Source of the DNA: Bacteroidota bacterium
Lineage (GTDB): Bacteria > Bacteroidota > Bacteroidia > Chitinophagales > Chitinophagaceae
DNA length: 64,000 nucleotides
Assembly (NCBI GenBank): GCA_016868855.1
Contig: VGFP01000001.1
Span: 248,001-312,000 of the forward strand
Reading direction: 5' to 3'
Translations under genes and position numbers: made by a program
In this document: piece after piece, positions 8,795 to 17,552 of the stretch
Layout: every line of letters starts with the position of its first letter
Numbering within the stretch: the first letter of the stretch is position 1
The notes under the pieces: model-generated
What the model was told of the DNA's origin: nothing
The model's database searches: none
The model's input: only the letters and a program-made list of their open reading frames with translations

Positions 8795-11737
8795 CTATTG
8801 ATCGAGATCTGTTTCGAGTCCCCAACTGATTCCCTTCTCAACTGCAGGCACTCCCTTGGTTAGCCAAACAGCAGGCTTTTCGCCCTTCAATTTCCAGTCA
8901 AAAAATTGTTGTTCCCTGATTTGGATATCTTTTCTGTTTTTTCGCTCTACCAGGTTATGTGCTTCTCCATTGTAATTCAACATCCAAACTTGTTTGCCCA
9001 ATCTTCTCATGGCTGTAAACATTTCGATTCCCTGATACCAGGGAACAGCACCATCAGCATCGTTTGCCATGATCACCAATGGAGTTGTCACTTTGGGCAA
9101 TGAGAACAGAGGGGAGTTGTCCAGATATGACTTGGTATTTTGCCAAAGTGTTGCACCAATCCTGCTCTGGCTTCTTTCGTATTGGAACTGGCGGTTCATT
9201 CCACTCTCCCACCTGATGCCACCATAAGCACTTGTCATGTTTGCCACTGGAGCACCTGCCCATGCAGCTGCAAAAAGTTTGGTTTTGGTAATAATATACG
9301 CTGCCTGATATCCACCCCAGCTCTGGCCTTGAAGTCCCATTTTGGTGCTGTCAACCCATCCTTTCTTTACAAGTGCTCTGGCACCGCTCACGATATAATC
9401 ATATGCTGATTTACCAGGCAGTGCATTGGCATAATAGATATCTGGAGCCAATACTATATATTCTCTGCTCACAAAAAATGGAATATTCAAGCGGCTTGGT
9501 GTTGGTGCAGGTGCCAGGTAGTTGTGTAAACCATCTGAGAGTGTTTCATAGAAATAAACAATCAGAGGGTATTTCTTACCAGGTTCAAAATTTTCTGGTT
9601 TGTACACAATTCCGGTTGCCTCTTTACCATTGTATGCTTTCCAATTGAACAATTCAGCTGTCATCCAGTTGTATTGTGACTGCTGTGGATTGATATTGCT
9701 CAACTGATTGTTGTTTGTAAAATCAGTGGTATGATACAAAGCAGGAGAATGGTTCACCGTTTCTTTTGTGAAAATGAATTGCTCTGCATTTTTTGCTTTT
9801 AAGAATGAACCTGATGCAAAAGAACCCAAGTGCAGCGGTTGAATAGGATCATTGCTACCAAGGATTAATTTACTAAAACCGGATTGTTTGTTCTTTTCGG
9901 TAAAAAGGCTCAAATAAATGACCTGACCATTGGAAAGAAATCTATTCTCTGGATCGGTTTCCAGGTAACGATAGCGAATAGTTGATTTTCTTCCTGCACG
10001 CTTGGTAATCGTAACCGGGTCTTGCTTTGCCTCGGGGTGCAATTTCCAAATATCAAATCGATCATATACCAGCAAGGCATCATCATTTTCCATCCATCTT
10101 ACAATGCCATAAGGTGTTGGCGCAGAGGGCATGTCATATTCTTCGTCATATAGTTTTACCGGGACTTTTTTACTGATACAAACCACTTTCTGATTATCGT
10201 AAGTGAAATACGCTTTTTGCATCATGTCATACCAAAATGCGTACTTGCCATTCGGGGAAACCTGTGCTTGTCCCAGGATGTCCGCTGCAAACATCTTTCT
10301 CTGACCAGTTAATGGATCAACACTGTAAAAATCTTTTTTGGTTGCACCTTCCCATTGCATGGGAATTCTTTTTCCCTTGTCAGTCATACCCAGAAAGAAA
10401 GATCCATCACCCTCTTTTGAAACCAACACCATTGGAAGATCCTTGTCTGCCAATTGAATGAATTGCTTCGTATCTATATCAACCATAGAAAGATAAGATC
10501 GCTTTCTTTCCTGATCAAGATTCTTCAACTGATATGGCTGTATATAATCATCGTTGTAATGCCATACATCAAGCTTTACCAAATCCATTTCAACCAACGA
10601 TGTGTCTTTTACTGGAGGGATGGGTATTGTTCCTAGAAATAATCTTTTGCCTGACTTGCTGAAATATGGGAAAGAAAAATCACTAATGGTCCAGTTGGCT
10701 TTCATACCAACTGTATATTTATCTGCAATGACAGCAGCTTGCTTGTCACCATTCTGCCAGAAATACAATTTGAAAAATTTCTGCGTTGACTTGATAGCAG
10801 TATCCACTTCTGCATGAAACGCAACCTGGTAGCCGTTTTCATCAACAGCCAGGTTTTTGATCTGATTTGCTATGCTGAAAATAGTATCCAGTCTTTTTTC
10901 TGCTAGTCTAAATATGGTAACCTGTGGACGAACAGATTTTTCTTTTTTATGATGGGTGGATGCCACTACAAGTAATTTTCCATTTTTACTCCATACATAT
11001 TCAGATACCAGTTTTATGGAATGTTTAAATCCGCCCCCCAATTGAAGAATGACAAGATCTGTCCCCTCCTTCAACTGGCTGCTCTCATCAGAACCATTCT
11101 CAGCATCCTCTTCCATCCAGGCTTCGTCACCTTCCTTCGCAGTTAGTTTTCTTTTTTGTTTTTTATCGGGGGTTTGCTCAATGATGATGGGAATTTTCTT
11201 TTTACTGGAATCGACTGACTTGGCAACAATTGTATCCTTTTTTACAATAGGTTTGGATGAATCTGTCGCGTTCAAGGAAGATAAATATGCCAAATACTGA
11301 TTCTTTTCATTCAGCTTATAAGAGATGACAGAGGGAATTTTATCGACTGCCATATTTGAGAGTGACAGAATCCCCAGAGAGTCTTTTGGCATCTCATCAG
11401 CTTTTTTCTTTTTTATTTTGGCATCACGAACATCCTTGTAAAATGGCTTGATTTTAAAAACTAAAAATTGATTGTCATTTGAAAAAGTTGCATTGTATCC
11501 ACGATCAATGATCATTTCAACAGATTTGGATGGGTTTTTAATTACCAGCCTGCCATCTCCTTCTTGTAGATCAATTGTGTAACATACCCAATCACCGTTG
11601 TCAGATATATTTTTCTCCCCCAATGTTTCCCATGTATCATAAACGGAGTGATCCAAGGGTTTTTTTTGAGCCTCTGTCGTCAACGGATACAGGAACATGC
11701 AAAAAATACCTGCAAAAAACAATGCACGAAATTTCAT
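8795..11737 (-). CDS. S9 family (prolyl oligopeptidase-like) serine peptidase, exported
   Basis: 980 aa. The signal peptide at 1-23 ends TTEAQ. A long N-terminal beta-propeller region (with Lys-rich inserts near residues 110-220) is followed by a C-terminal alpha/beta-hydrolase domain. The catalytic triad is visible: Ser in GQSWGG (about 803-808), Asp in ANDADGAVPW (about 892) and His in NGEAHNLVER (about 927). Enzymes of this type release dipeptides or acyl amino acids from oligopeptides in the periplasm. It is the last gene of a minus-strand run with EamA, glycosyltransferase and exonuclease; the 49-base gap before it may hold its own promoter. Confidence 0.9.
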   Translation of the reverse strand: MKFRALFFAGIFCMFLYPLTTEAQKKPLDHSVYDTWETLGEKNISDNGDWVCYTIDLQEGDGRLVIKNPSKSVEMIIDRGYNATFSNDNQFLVFKIKPFYKDVRDAKIKKKKADEMPKDSLGILSLSNMAVDKIPSVISYKLNEKNQYLAYLSSLNATDSSKPIVKKDTIVAKSVDSSKKKIPIIIEQTPDKKQKRKLTAKEGDEAWMEEDAENGSDESSQLKEGTDLVILQLGGGFKHSIKLVSEYVWSKNGKLLVVASTHHKKEKSVRPQVTIFRLAEKRLDTIFSIANQIKNLAVDENGYQVAFHAEVDTAIKSTQKFFKLYFWQNGDKQAAVIADKYTVGMKANWTISDFSFPYFSKSGKRLFLGTIPIPPVKDTSLVEMDLVKLDVWHYNDDYIQPYQLKNLDQERKRSYLSMVDIDTKQFIQLADKDLPMVLVSKEGDGSFFLGMTDKGKRIPMQWEGATKKDFYSVDPLTGQRKMFAADILGQAQVSPNGKYAFWYDMMQKAYFTYDNQKVVCISKKVPVKLYDEEYDMPSAPTPYGIVRWMENDDALLVYDRFDIWKLHPEAKQDPVTITKRAGRKSTIRYRYLETDPENRFLSNGQVIYLSLFTEKNKQSGFSKLILGSNDPIQPLHLGSFASGSFLKAKNAEQFIFTKETVNHSPALYHTTDFTNNNQLSNINPQQSQYNWMTAELFNWKAYNGKEATGIVYKPENFEPGKKYPLIVYFYETLSDGLHNYLAPAPTPSRLNIPFFVSREYIVLAPDIYYANALPGKSAYDYIVSGARALVKKGWVDSTKMGLQGQSWGGYQAAYIITKTKLFAAAWAGAPVANMTSAYGGIRWESGMNRQFQYERSQSRIGATLWQNTKSYLDNSPLFSLPKVTTPLVIMANDADGAVPWYQGIEMFTAMRRLGKQVWMLNYNGEAHNLVERKNRKDIQIREQQFFDWKLKGEKPAVWLTKGVPAVEKGISWGLETDLDQ

Positions 11738-11786
11738 AGAAAATCTTTGCGTTGAAATTAGTGATTTTATGATTTATTCCGGGATT

Positions 11787-12662
11787 CTATTTTGTCCCAG
11801 TTTGTTTATACACCCTTAAAGTTTGGATTACAACAGTCAGAAAAATGATAGCAATACCGATGTAAAAAGAAAGTCCAACTTCTTTATACTCTTTGAAAAA
11901 AAGGAATGCAAACGCGATTCCGTAAACAGGCTCTAAATTGAAACTGAGATTCACAGTAAATGGTGAAATTTTAGAAAGGGATCTGACAGATAGGTTGAAA
12001 GCCAGTACTGTGCAAAAAAGACTCAATACCAGCAACCATAGAAAATCAGGTATGGTCGGAAATATTTGTTGTGACGGATAATACATCAGGTAAAATGGCA
12101 ATAAAGCTGTGAGGATCAGAAACCCGCCAGACATCTCATACAGCGTGATGGTTTCAGGCTGTTGCTTTTGCATCATTTTTTTGTTCAGTATAGGAAATAC
12201 AGCAGCCAACAGGGATGAAATGATTCCAAACAGAATGCCTGTTCTGAAACGAGGATCAAAATGAAACATCAGGTAAATGCCTATAATTACCATACATCCA
12301 AGCAACATTTCCATCCATTCAAATTTTCTTTTGGAAATAATGGGATCCAGAATGGCTGAAAAAAAACCAATTGCAGAAAAACAGACAAGGGAGACAGAGA
12401 CATTGGCATATTTGATGCTTCCATAAAAAGTAACCCAATGCAGGGCAATGATTCCTCCTATACCTATCAAAGAAAAAGCATCAAGCATGTTGGTTTTGAA
12501 AATCTTTTTTGTTGTAAAAAAAAGAATCAGCAATGCAACAGCTGCAAACATCATTCTGTACCATACCAACAATGCTTCGTTGAGTTCAATCAATCTACCC
12601 AACACACCTGTGAATCCCGCCAGAAAGATGGCAGCATGCAATTGAAGAAAAGCCTTTTTCAT
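11787..12662 (-). CDS. EamA/DMT-superfamily transporter
   Basis: 291 aa with about ten hydrophobic helices arranged as two repeats of five. The first repeat starts at the N-terminus (LHAAIFLAGFTGVLGRLIEL). The second, about residues 150-285, includes FNLSVRSLSKISPFTVNLSFNLEPVYG, the typical EamA segment before the ninth helix. Such proteins export small metabolites or amino acids across the inner membrane; the substrate is unknown. It follows the glycosyltransferase gene by 11 bases. Confidence 0.9.
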   Translation of the reverse strand: MKKAFLQLHAAIFLAGFTGVLGRLIELNEALLVWYRMMFAAVALLILFFTTKKIFKTNMLDAFSLIGIGGIIALHWVTFYGSIKYANVSVSLVCFSAIGFFSAILDPIISKRKFEWMEMLLGCMVIIGIYLMFHFDPRFRTGILFGIISSLLAAVFPILNKKMMQKQQPETITLYEMSGGFLILTALLPFYLMYYPSQQIFPTIPDFLWLLVLSLFCTVLAFNLSVRSLSKISPFTVNLSFNLEPVYGIAFAFLFFKEYKEVGLSFYIGIAIIFLTVVIQTLRVYKQTGTK

Positions 12663-12673
12663 GATGAATCAAG

Positions 12674-13423
12674 TTAGGCAGATTTTCGAATATGTCTCAT
12701 AAAACTGCCGGAGAGGTATTGAAGCTGCAGAATCAATACGCCCAATGCTGCTTCTTTGATAATTCCTTTAGACATTTTTGAAGCACCCAATTCTCGGTCC
12801 TGAAATACAATGGGCACCTCCTTCAGCTTATAGCCAAGGTGCCAAGCTGCAAATTTCATTTCTATTTGAAATGCATATCCAACAAAATTGATCGCATCCA
12901 AATTCATTTCCTGAAGAACTTTCGAGGAATAGCAAACAAAACCAGCAGTGGGATCTTTAACGGGCATGAATGTAAGCAGGCGACTGTAAAGTGAGCCAGT
13001 CAATGAAATAATTTTACGTTTGAAAGGCCAATTCTTGAATGCACCTCCTTTGACATACCGAGAACCAATGGCTACATCTGCCCCATTGGAGCAAGCATCC
13101 AACAAGCGATTCAGGTCTTTTGGATCATGCGAAAAATCGGCATCCATTTCAAATAAATAATCATAACTGCGTTCCAATCCCCATTTGAATCCTTTGATGT
13201 ATGCTGTACCAAGTCCGAGTTTACCCGGACGCTCAATCAGATGAAGAAAATCTGCCCTGCTTTGCTGAAGGTCTTTGACAATTGTTGCAGTTCCGTCTGG
13301 TGAAGCATCATCAATGACCAGGATGTGGTAGTTGTTTTGAAGATTGGAAATAGCATCAACAATGAGTTGAATATTTTCTTTTTCCTTGTAAGTGGGTATA
13401 ATGACTAGTTTTTTCAATGCCAA
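12674..13423 (-). CDS. polyprenol monophosphomannose synthase-like glycosyltransferase (GT2)
   Basis: 249 aa, GT-A fold. It shows VIIPTYKEKENI (residues 7-18), VIDDASPDGTA (36-46), RPGKLGLGTAYIKGF and the metal-binding DAD in EMDADFSHDP (about 93-102). This is the pattern of Dpm1-type enzymes that move mannose (or another hexose) from a nucleotide sugar to polyprenyl phosphate at the inner membrane. There is no C-terminal membrane domain, so it is the short soluble form. The gene lies 5 bases after the exonuclease gene. Confidence 0.9.
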   Translation of the reverse strand: MALKKLVIIPTYKEKENIQLIVDAISNLQNNYHILVIDDASPDGTATIVKDLQQSRADFLHLIERPGKLGLGTAYIKGFKWGLERSYDYLFEMDADFSHDPKDLNRLLDACSNGADVAIGSRYVKGGAFKNWPFKRKIISLTGSLYSRLLTFMPVKDPTAGFVCYSSKVLQEMNLDAINFVGYAFQIEMKFAAWHLGYKLKEVPIVFQDRELGASKMSKGIIKEAALGVLILQLQYLSGSFMRHIRKSA

Positions 13424-13428
13424 CGGAT

Positions 13429-14205
13429 CTATGAATGTTTGGATTTTAACATGGTTCGGTTGAAGATCTCGGTTAGCTTTTGTTTGGTGTGCAGGGCAAA
13501 ATCATTCTTCATCATCCAGTCATAGTAGGATGGCTCATTCCTCAATACATCCTCTACATTCTTGCCTTTGTGCTTACCGAAGTTAAAGATTTCCTTGCCG
13601 TTTTCCATGACCATTCTTCTGGGAAAATCAATGATTACCTCTTCACCAATGACTTTGAGCACCGAATCTACCGAGTTACCGAGACTCTCGTATTTACCCA
13701 GTTGCGCAAGAAAAACCTCCCAACTTGCCGTAACATCTGCCTCCGCGCTGTGGGCATTGTCCAAATCTTTGTTGCAATAAAACTTATAAGCAGCTGAAAG
13801 ATTTCTTGGCTCCATGAGGTGGTATATTTTTTGAACATCCAGGAATCTCCTATCGTTTGTATCAAATTCCAATCCCGCTCTTAAAAATTCTTCAACCAGC
13901 AAGGGCCAGTCAAATTTGTTGGAATTGTATCCTCCCAGGTCCGCTCCTTCCATAAACTGGCGAATTTCATTTGCCACCTGTTTGAAAGTTGGGGCATCCT
14001 TGACCATCTCATCTGTGATGCCGTGGATCTCTGAGACTTCTTTTGGAATGGGACGTTCCGGATTGATCAACTTTCTTTTCATGAGGCGATTTCCATCCAT
14101 TGAAATTTTCAGCATGGCTATCTCCACAATTCTGTCTTGGGTAAAACTAAGTCCGGTTGTTTCTAAATCAATAAAAACCAGGGGTTTTTGTAGAATAATC
14201 TGCAT
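13429..14205 (-). CDS. DnaQ-like 3'-5' exonuclease (DEDDh)
   Basis: 258 aa. Exo I is FIDLETTG (residues 11-18, D13 and E15). Exo II lies around GGYNSNKFDWPLL, and Exo III in NAHSAEADVTAS (His and Asp of DEDDh). The family removes nucleotides 3' to 5' from DNA or RNA. A C-terminal segment FGKHKGKNVEDVLRNEPSYYDWM (about 210-235) is the small domain often found behind exonuclease X-like enzymes. It is not a full polymerase III epsilon subunit by context. It is the first gene of a minus-strand run ending at the S9 peptidase. Confidence 0.9.
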   Translation of the reverse strand: MQIILQKPLVFIDLETTGLSFTQDRIVEIAMLKISMDGNRLMKRKLINPERPIPKEVSEIHGITDEMVKDAPTFKQVANEIRQFMEGADLGGYNSNKFDWPLLVEEFLRAGLEFDTNDRRFLDVQKIYHLMEPRNLSAAYKFYCNKDLDNAHSAEADVTASWEVFLAQLGKYESLGNSVDSVLKVIGEEVIIDFPRRMVMENGKEIFNFGKHKGKNVEDVLRNEPSYYDWMMKNDFALHTKQKLTEIFNRTMLKSKHS

Positions 14206-14291
14206 TATAGTAAGATATGATCAGTGAATCTTTAAAAATAATGAAAGAAAATTTAACAGATGTATTATTGAATGAATTTATTTCAATGAAG

Positions 14292-14299
14292 TATATTTG
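14292..14299 (+). promoter_or_regulatory. -7 element TATATTTG for the small lipoprotein
   Basis: Exact TAnnTTTG match with a TTG 21 bases upstream (14268-14270) as a possible -33 element. It lies 18 bases before the ATG at 14317. Confidence 0.55.
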
Positions 14300-14316
14300 T
14301 GAACAACCTTTTACAC

Positions 14317-14442
14317 ATGAAACGTGTTTTTTTCCTTTTTGTTTTGGGTATTATCACATTGTCTGCTGTATCCTGTATGAGCGCCAAGGGCAATGCCAAA
14401 GGAGGTTGCCAAATCACTAGAAACCTGGTGGGATACAAATAA
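14317..14442 (+). CDS. small putative lipoprotein, 41 aa
   Basis: A short ORF starting MKRVFFLFVLGIITLSAVSC. Its basic start, hydrophobic core and cysteine at residue 20 look like a lipoprotein signal peptide, which would leave a mature peptide of about 22 residues with Gly, Lys and one more Cys (MSAKGNAKGGCQ). It has its own promoter motif and is followed 35 bases later by an outer-membrane protein gene on the same strand. No function is known to me. The alternative is chance, but signal peptide, promoter and spacing together favour a real gene. Confidence 0.6.
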   Translation: MKRVFFLFVLGIITLSAVSCMSAKGNAKGGCQITRNLVGYK

Positions 14443-14477
14443 GTCACTGATTTCTTTCTTACGCTTAAATCTTGCTT

Positions 14478-15497
14478 ATGAGAAATATACTCATGTTTTT
14501 TTTGCTATTGATTGCAGGCTCTGCTTTTGCACAGGAGGATACCACTGAGGTTTATGACTACAGTAAATTTGGCGATGCCGAGGGCGTAAAACGTTTTTGC
14601 ACCCAAAAAGTATTGAATCAGTCAGCACAACGCATTGTGAGCTTCGGATATGAGTACCATGGCGGATTCAGCATGCCTGATGTGAGACTTGCCTATATGT
14701 TGCCTGCCTCACAAAATTTCACTGTCAACAATTTTGCTGCCCTTCGTGCACAGGTCAACATCCCAGTCATATCCACCAATAAATTCATCTGGCAATTGGG
14801 GGCCAATTATTGGGGCAGTAAATACAATATTGAAAATCCAGGCACCAATTTATTCGCGAAAACGCTTCATGAGGGAACCATGACCAGCGCAGGCATCAAT
14901 TCAACCATTTTTAAACCATTGAATGAAAAGAATTTTCTCATCATTCAAGGCAGTGCGGATGCCAATGGAATATTCAAAAATTTAAGTGAAGTAAACGGAA
15001 AGTCAATCACTTTCAGTGCTACTGCCATTTATGGTTGGAAAACTTCAGAAAAAAATATGATCGGAACCGGTCTAGCCAGAACTTACCGTGCCGGTCAGGT
15101 AATCCACTTACCGGTTCTTTTTTGGAATAAAACTTTCAACGACAAATGGGGAATGGAATTGCTATTGCCTGCAAGGGGATTCTTGAGATACAATGTTTCA
15201 ACTACCAATATGTTTCAGTTTGGATTTGAATTGGAGGGAAATCAATTTTGGATGAATCTTCCGAATAGCAAGAACGGAAGTGTTTTTATCCAGCGAGGCG
15301 AGGTAAAGCCCAGAATCATGTGGGATAAAAAAATCAGTGGATTCATTTGGCTGAATGCCCAAGCGGGACTCCGCTATAATTACAGATTTGATGTGATGAA
15401 TGAATATGATGCCAGAAAAGAATCCCTGCGATACTTTACCAGCAATCTCGGGAATCCATTCTACTTCAATATCAGCTTGAACCTGGTTTCTCCCTGA
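14478..15497 (+). CDS. outer-membrane beta-barrel protein, DUF6268-like
   Basis: 339 aa from the ATG at 14478; a TTG 6 bases earlier is also in frame. The signal peptide MRNILMFFLLLIAGSAFAQ is clear. The body has repeated amphipathic strands rich in Asn, Trp and Phe (IWQLGANYWGSKYNI, GWKTSEKNMIGTGLARTY) and ends with FYFNISLNLVSP, a final strand. The resemblance to the DUF6268 family is from memory and not certain. It probably resides in the outer membrane. A strong terminator follows directly. Confidence 0.7.
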   Translation: MRNILMFFLLLIAGSAFAQEDTTEVYDYSKFGDAEGVKRFCTQKVLNQSAQRIVSFGYEYHGGFSMPDVRLAYMLPASQNFTVNNFAALRAQVNIPVISTNKFIWQLGANYWGSKYNIENPGTNLFAKTLHEGTMTSAGINSTIFKPLNEKNFLIIQGSADANGIFKNLSEVNGKSITFSATAIYGWKTSEKNMIGTGLARTYRAGQVIHLPVLFWNKTFNDKWGMELLLPARGFLRYNVSTTNMFQFGFELEGNQFWMNLPNSKNGSVFIQRGEVKPRIMWDKKISGFIWLNAQAGLRYNYRFDVMNEYDARKESLRYFTSNLGNPFYFNISLNLVSP

Positions 15498-15508
15498 TCA
15501 TACTATTA

Positions 15509-15535
15509 AAAAAGTCCGGCAATACCGGACTTTTT
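15509..15535. terminator. bidirectional rho-independent terminator
   Basis: Stem AAAGTCCGG / CCGGACTTT (15511-15519 with 15525-15533), loop CAATA, with A- and T-runs on either side. It can serve the plus-strand barrel gene and the convergent DUF2147 gene. Confidence 0.85.
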
Positions 15536-15552
15536 ATGTAAGATTTTTCAAT

Positions 15553-16056
15553 TTATTTCGAGACCTGTCTTGTCCAGGTATCTGTCCTCCCAATCAACGA
15601 AACCCCTATAAAACCCCTTACTTCAAGCGTATTTGCATTGTTCATTTTCATGGTACATGAATAGGTATTTCCATTCTTGGGATCATAAATATTACCTTCA
15701 TCCCAGATATTGTTTCCTTTGAAAACAAATCCCCATACATTGATCAGTCCAAGTACAGCCCTTGATCGCACTGCTTCATCAGGGTGATTTTTATCTATTT
15801 TAGGTTTTCCCGTCTCTGGATCAATGGGTTCTTTCAACCAAACCACTTTCCCCTGGTATTTGTCACCATTCTTATAAATTCGCACCATTGCATTTCCTTC
15901 ACCGGTTTTCCAAACACCCACAATTGCATCTGGATTGTCTTCGATTGTTTTTAAAGCAGGAATAAAAGAAAATGTAAAAAAAGCGGTACATGCCAAAATA
16001 AATAAACGCATTCCTCCTTTAAAAAATGTTTGAGCTTGAGAAGCAATCATATTCAT
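15553..16056 (-). CDS. DUF2147 family exported protein
   Basis: 167 aa from the ATG at 16056. The frame is open further upstream to 16182, but a TATATTTG promoter element at 16079-16086 lies inside that extension, so the shorter start is better. A hydrophobic segment (RLFILACTAFFTFSFIPA, about residues 17-34) follows a polar N-terminus. The mature part has the DUF2147 pattern: GVWKTGEGNAMVRIYKNGDKY, then KVVWLKEP, VLGLINVWGF, and DPKNGNTYSCTM near the end. These small periplasmic proteins have no assigned biochemical role. Confidence 0.85.
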   Translation of the reverse strand: MNMIASQAQTFFKGGMRLFILACTAFFTFSFIPALKTIEDNPDAIVGVWKTGEGNAMVRIYKNGDKYQGKVVWLKEPIDPETGKPKIDKNHPDEAVRSRAVLGLINVWGFVFKGNNIWDEGNIYDPKNGNTYSCTMKMNNANTLEVRGFIGVSLIGRTDTWTRQVSK

Positions 16057-16078
16057 AATAAACTGTTTGTTTTCATGA

Positions 16079-16086
16079 CAAATATA
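16079..16086 (-). promoter_or_regulatory. -7 element TATATTTG of the DUF2147 gene
   Basis: Exact TAnnTTTG on the minus strand, 22 bases upstream of the ATG at 16056. It decides that start. Confidence 0.55.
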
Positions 16087-16118
16087 GAAAAAATCATTTC
16101 CAAAAATGGATATAGAAT

Positions 16119-16322
16119 TTAATTCAGCAGGTTGTAGATGAAAAAAATAATAAGAATGATAATAATAATTATTGTAAACCAACCTTTTTTGTTAGATTTT
16201 ATTGCTACTCCTATTCTTTCTGAACTAATTTTATAGATCTCTGCAACTAATCCATCTATTTTTTCTTGAAATTTAGATGAATATTTACTGTTAAGTATTC
16301 CTATCTCTTTGTTACTCCACAA
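16119..16322 (-). CDS. small tail-anchored membrane protein, unknown function
   Basis: 67 aa. The first ~45 residues are polar and probably helical (KYSSKFQEKIDGLVAEIYK). The last ~20 are a single very hydrophobic helix (WFTIIIIIILIIFFIYNLL) ending three residues before the C-terminus. It is the last of three AT-rich genes on the minus strand, 30 bases after the 246-aa gene. Not recognised. The layout is of a small membrane-anchored partner, which is inference only. Confidence 0.55.
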   Translation of the reverse strand: MWSNKEIGILNSKYSSKFQEKIDGLVAEIYKISSERIGVAIKSNKKGWFTIIIIIILIIFFIYNLLN

Positions 16323-16352
16323 TTTTGATTCTATATAATATGATTCTCTATT

Positions 16353-17093
16353 TTAATCGTTTAGTAAATTATTGATAATATCATTCAAGCTGTAATACGA
16401 ACGAAAATCATCTTTAAATTTAACCTCTTTTAAATCAGATATAAAAGAGGAGTCAACATTTTCAATGTCGTAATATTCAAAATAAAAAATATTCTGAGGG
16501 TCGTATAAGAATGCTTTCTCCGTTACGGCCTTTTTTAGTTTGGATAATTTTTTATGGATGATTTTCGGATAAGCGTCAACAATTTCAATAATCGTATCTT
16601 TTGATAAAACATCCAAATCATTACTATAGACTAGATACCTGAAAACTTTTTTATATTTTTTTGCTATTGAATATAGTTGTTCTGAATTGAGTAAATTTAG
16701 TTTTTTTGTTTTATGCAATAATTCAAATGTTTCATCTTGATTAATGGTAATATTAAATAGAATGGTAGGTGAAAGTACCTCAAGAACATCATGATTTATT
16801 AATTGCTGTACCAAATTCAAATCATGCGAATAAAAATCTATTTCTGTGAACTTATTAGATACATAGTTTGTTGACTCAGATGTTTTGTCTGTAAAGCTTT
16901 GTAAGAGGTTTTCTGCAAATGTTCCCACAAATGATATAACTTCACGATTAATTTTAAGACTTTCTCCATATGCTTTTAGTTCTATTGTAGTGCCTTTAGA
17001 AGTGTAGTTTTCACTTTCTTTTGTTGTTTCAAAATAATCTCTATAATACTTTATATTTTGATTTGGCTCAAAATTATCAAAGTATAATTCCAT
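16353..17093 (-). CDS. hypothetical protein, 246 aa, island gene
   Basis: Not recognised. 246 aa, no signal peptide and no membrane helix. It is rich in Asn, Lys, Ile, Phe, Tyr and Asp, and strongly AT-biased compared with the surrounding genes. It has a helical look in the second half (NSEQLYSIAKKYKKVFRYL, HKKLSKLKKAVTEKAFL) and an acidic C-terminus ending NNLLND. It sits between a 61-aa and a 67-aa gene with gaps of 36 and 30 bases, so the three probably form an operon. The setting, beside recombinase and IS3 remnants, suggests horizontal gain. Confidence 0.65.
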   Translation of the reverse strand: MELYFDNFEPNQNIKYYRDYFETTKESENYTSKGTTIELKAYGESLKINREVISFVGTFAENLLQSFTDKTSESTNYVSNKFTEIDFYSHDLNLVQQLINHDVLEVLSPTILFNITINQDETFELLHKTKKLNLLNSEQLYSIAKKYKKVFRYLVYSNDLDVLSKDTIIEIVDAYPKIIHKKLSKLKKAVTEKAFLYDPQNIFYFEYYDIENVDSSFISDLKEVKFKDDFRSYYSLNDIINNLLND

Positions 17094-17129
17094 GTCAAGT
17101 TCACTTATTTTATCTTTTAGGAATTCTGG

Positions 17130-17315
17130 TTAGAGATATTTAAACTTCCGTATATGTGCCTTTGATTTGCTCTGAACTTTTTGTTTTAGAGCTAAATATT
17201 TGTCTAGTTTATCTGCAGCAAGCAGTTCTTCCAATAATTCTAGCTTCATGATTTCATTTAAGCTATTGATTTTTGCTTGCTTTTTTAGATAGGCAATTGC
17301 TAATTTGAATTCCAT
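17130..17315 (-). CDS. small hypothetical protein, 61 aa, island gene
   Basis: 61 aa, highly charged and helical (LKLAIAYLKKQ-like start, then LNEIMKLELLEELLAADKLDKYLALKQKVQ) with a basic C-terminus (KSKAHIRKFKYL). No recognised domain; a small coiled-coil or adaptor-like peptide would fit. It is the first gene of the AT-rich trio. Upstream lies AT-rich DNA without an exact TAnnTTTG element. Confidence 0.45.
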   Translation of the reverse strand: MEFKLAIAYLKKQAKINSLNEIMKLELLEELLAADKLDKYLALKQKVQSKSKAHIRKFKYL

Positions 17316-17325
17316 ATTAAGTGAT

Positions 17326-17500
17326 TTAAAAATAATTAATAATCAAATTCGAAGTATACAAATAATTATATTTATCTCCATAGATAAGTTTTGAACACAT
17401 CTCTTTAATTGCCAAAAAGCATAGTTTTTTTAATTTATTTCTCTCAACTTTTTTTGCTTTTCGGATTAGCCCTATAATACTCCCCAGTTGTTGGACCAAA
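17326..17500 (-). pseudogene. possible gene fragment upstream of the island operon
   Basis: An open minus-strand frame of about 58 codons without a good start reads ...RANPKAKKVERNKLKKLC, then FLAIKEMCSKLIYGDKYNY, then a TAA at 17326-17328. Its upstream end runs into what may be the end of the IS3 remnant. It could be the tail of a gene cut by that insertion, or chance in AT-rich DNA. Low confidence. Confidence 0.2.
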
Positions 17501-17552
17501 AGGTAAGAGTTCCTAAGTTAATATTTTGTGCTGTATTAGGCAACATTTTGGT

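Noticed and set aside
15500-16110. Second copy of the ssrA 3' end as an attachment repeat
   Set aside because: Read through by eye; no stretch matching the ssrA T-arm/acceptor end was found.
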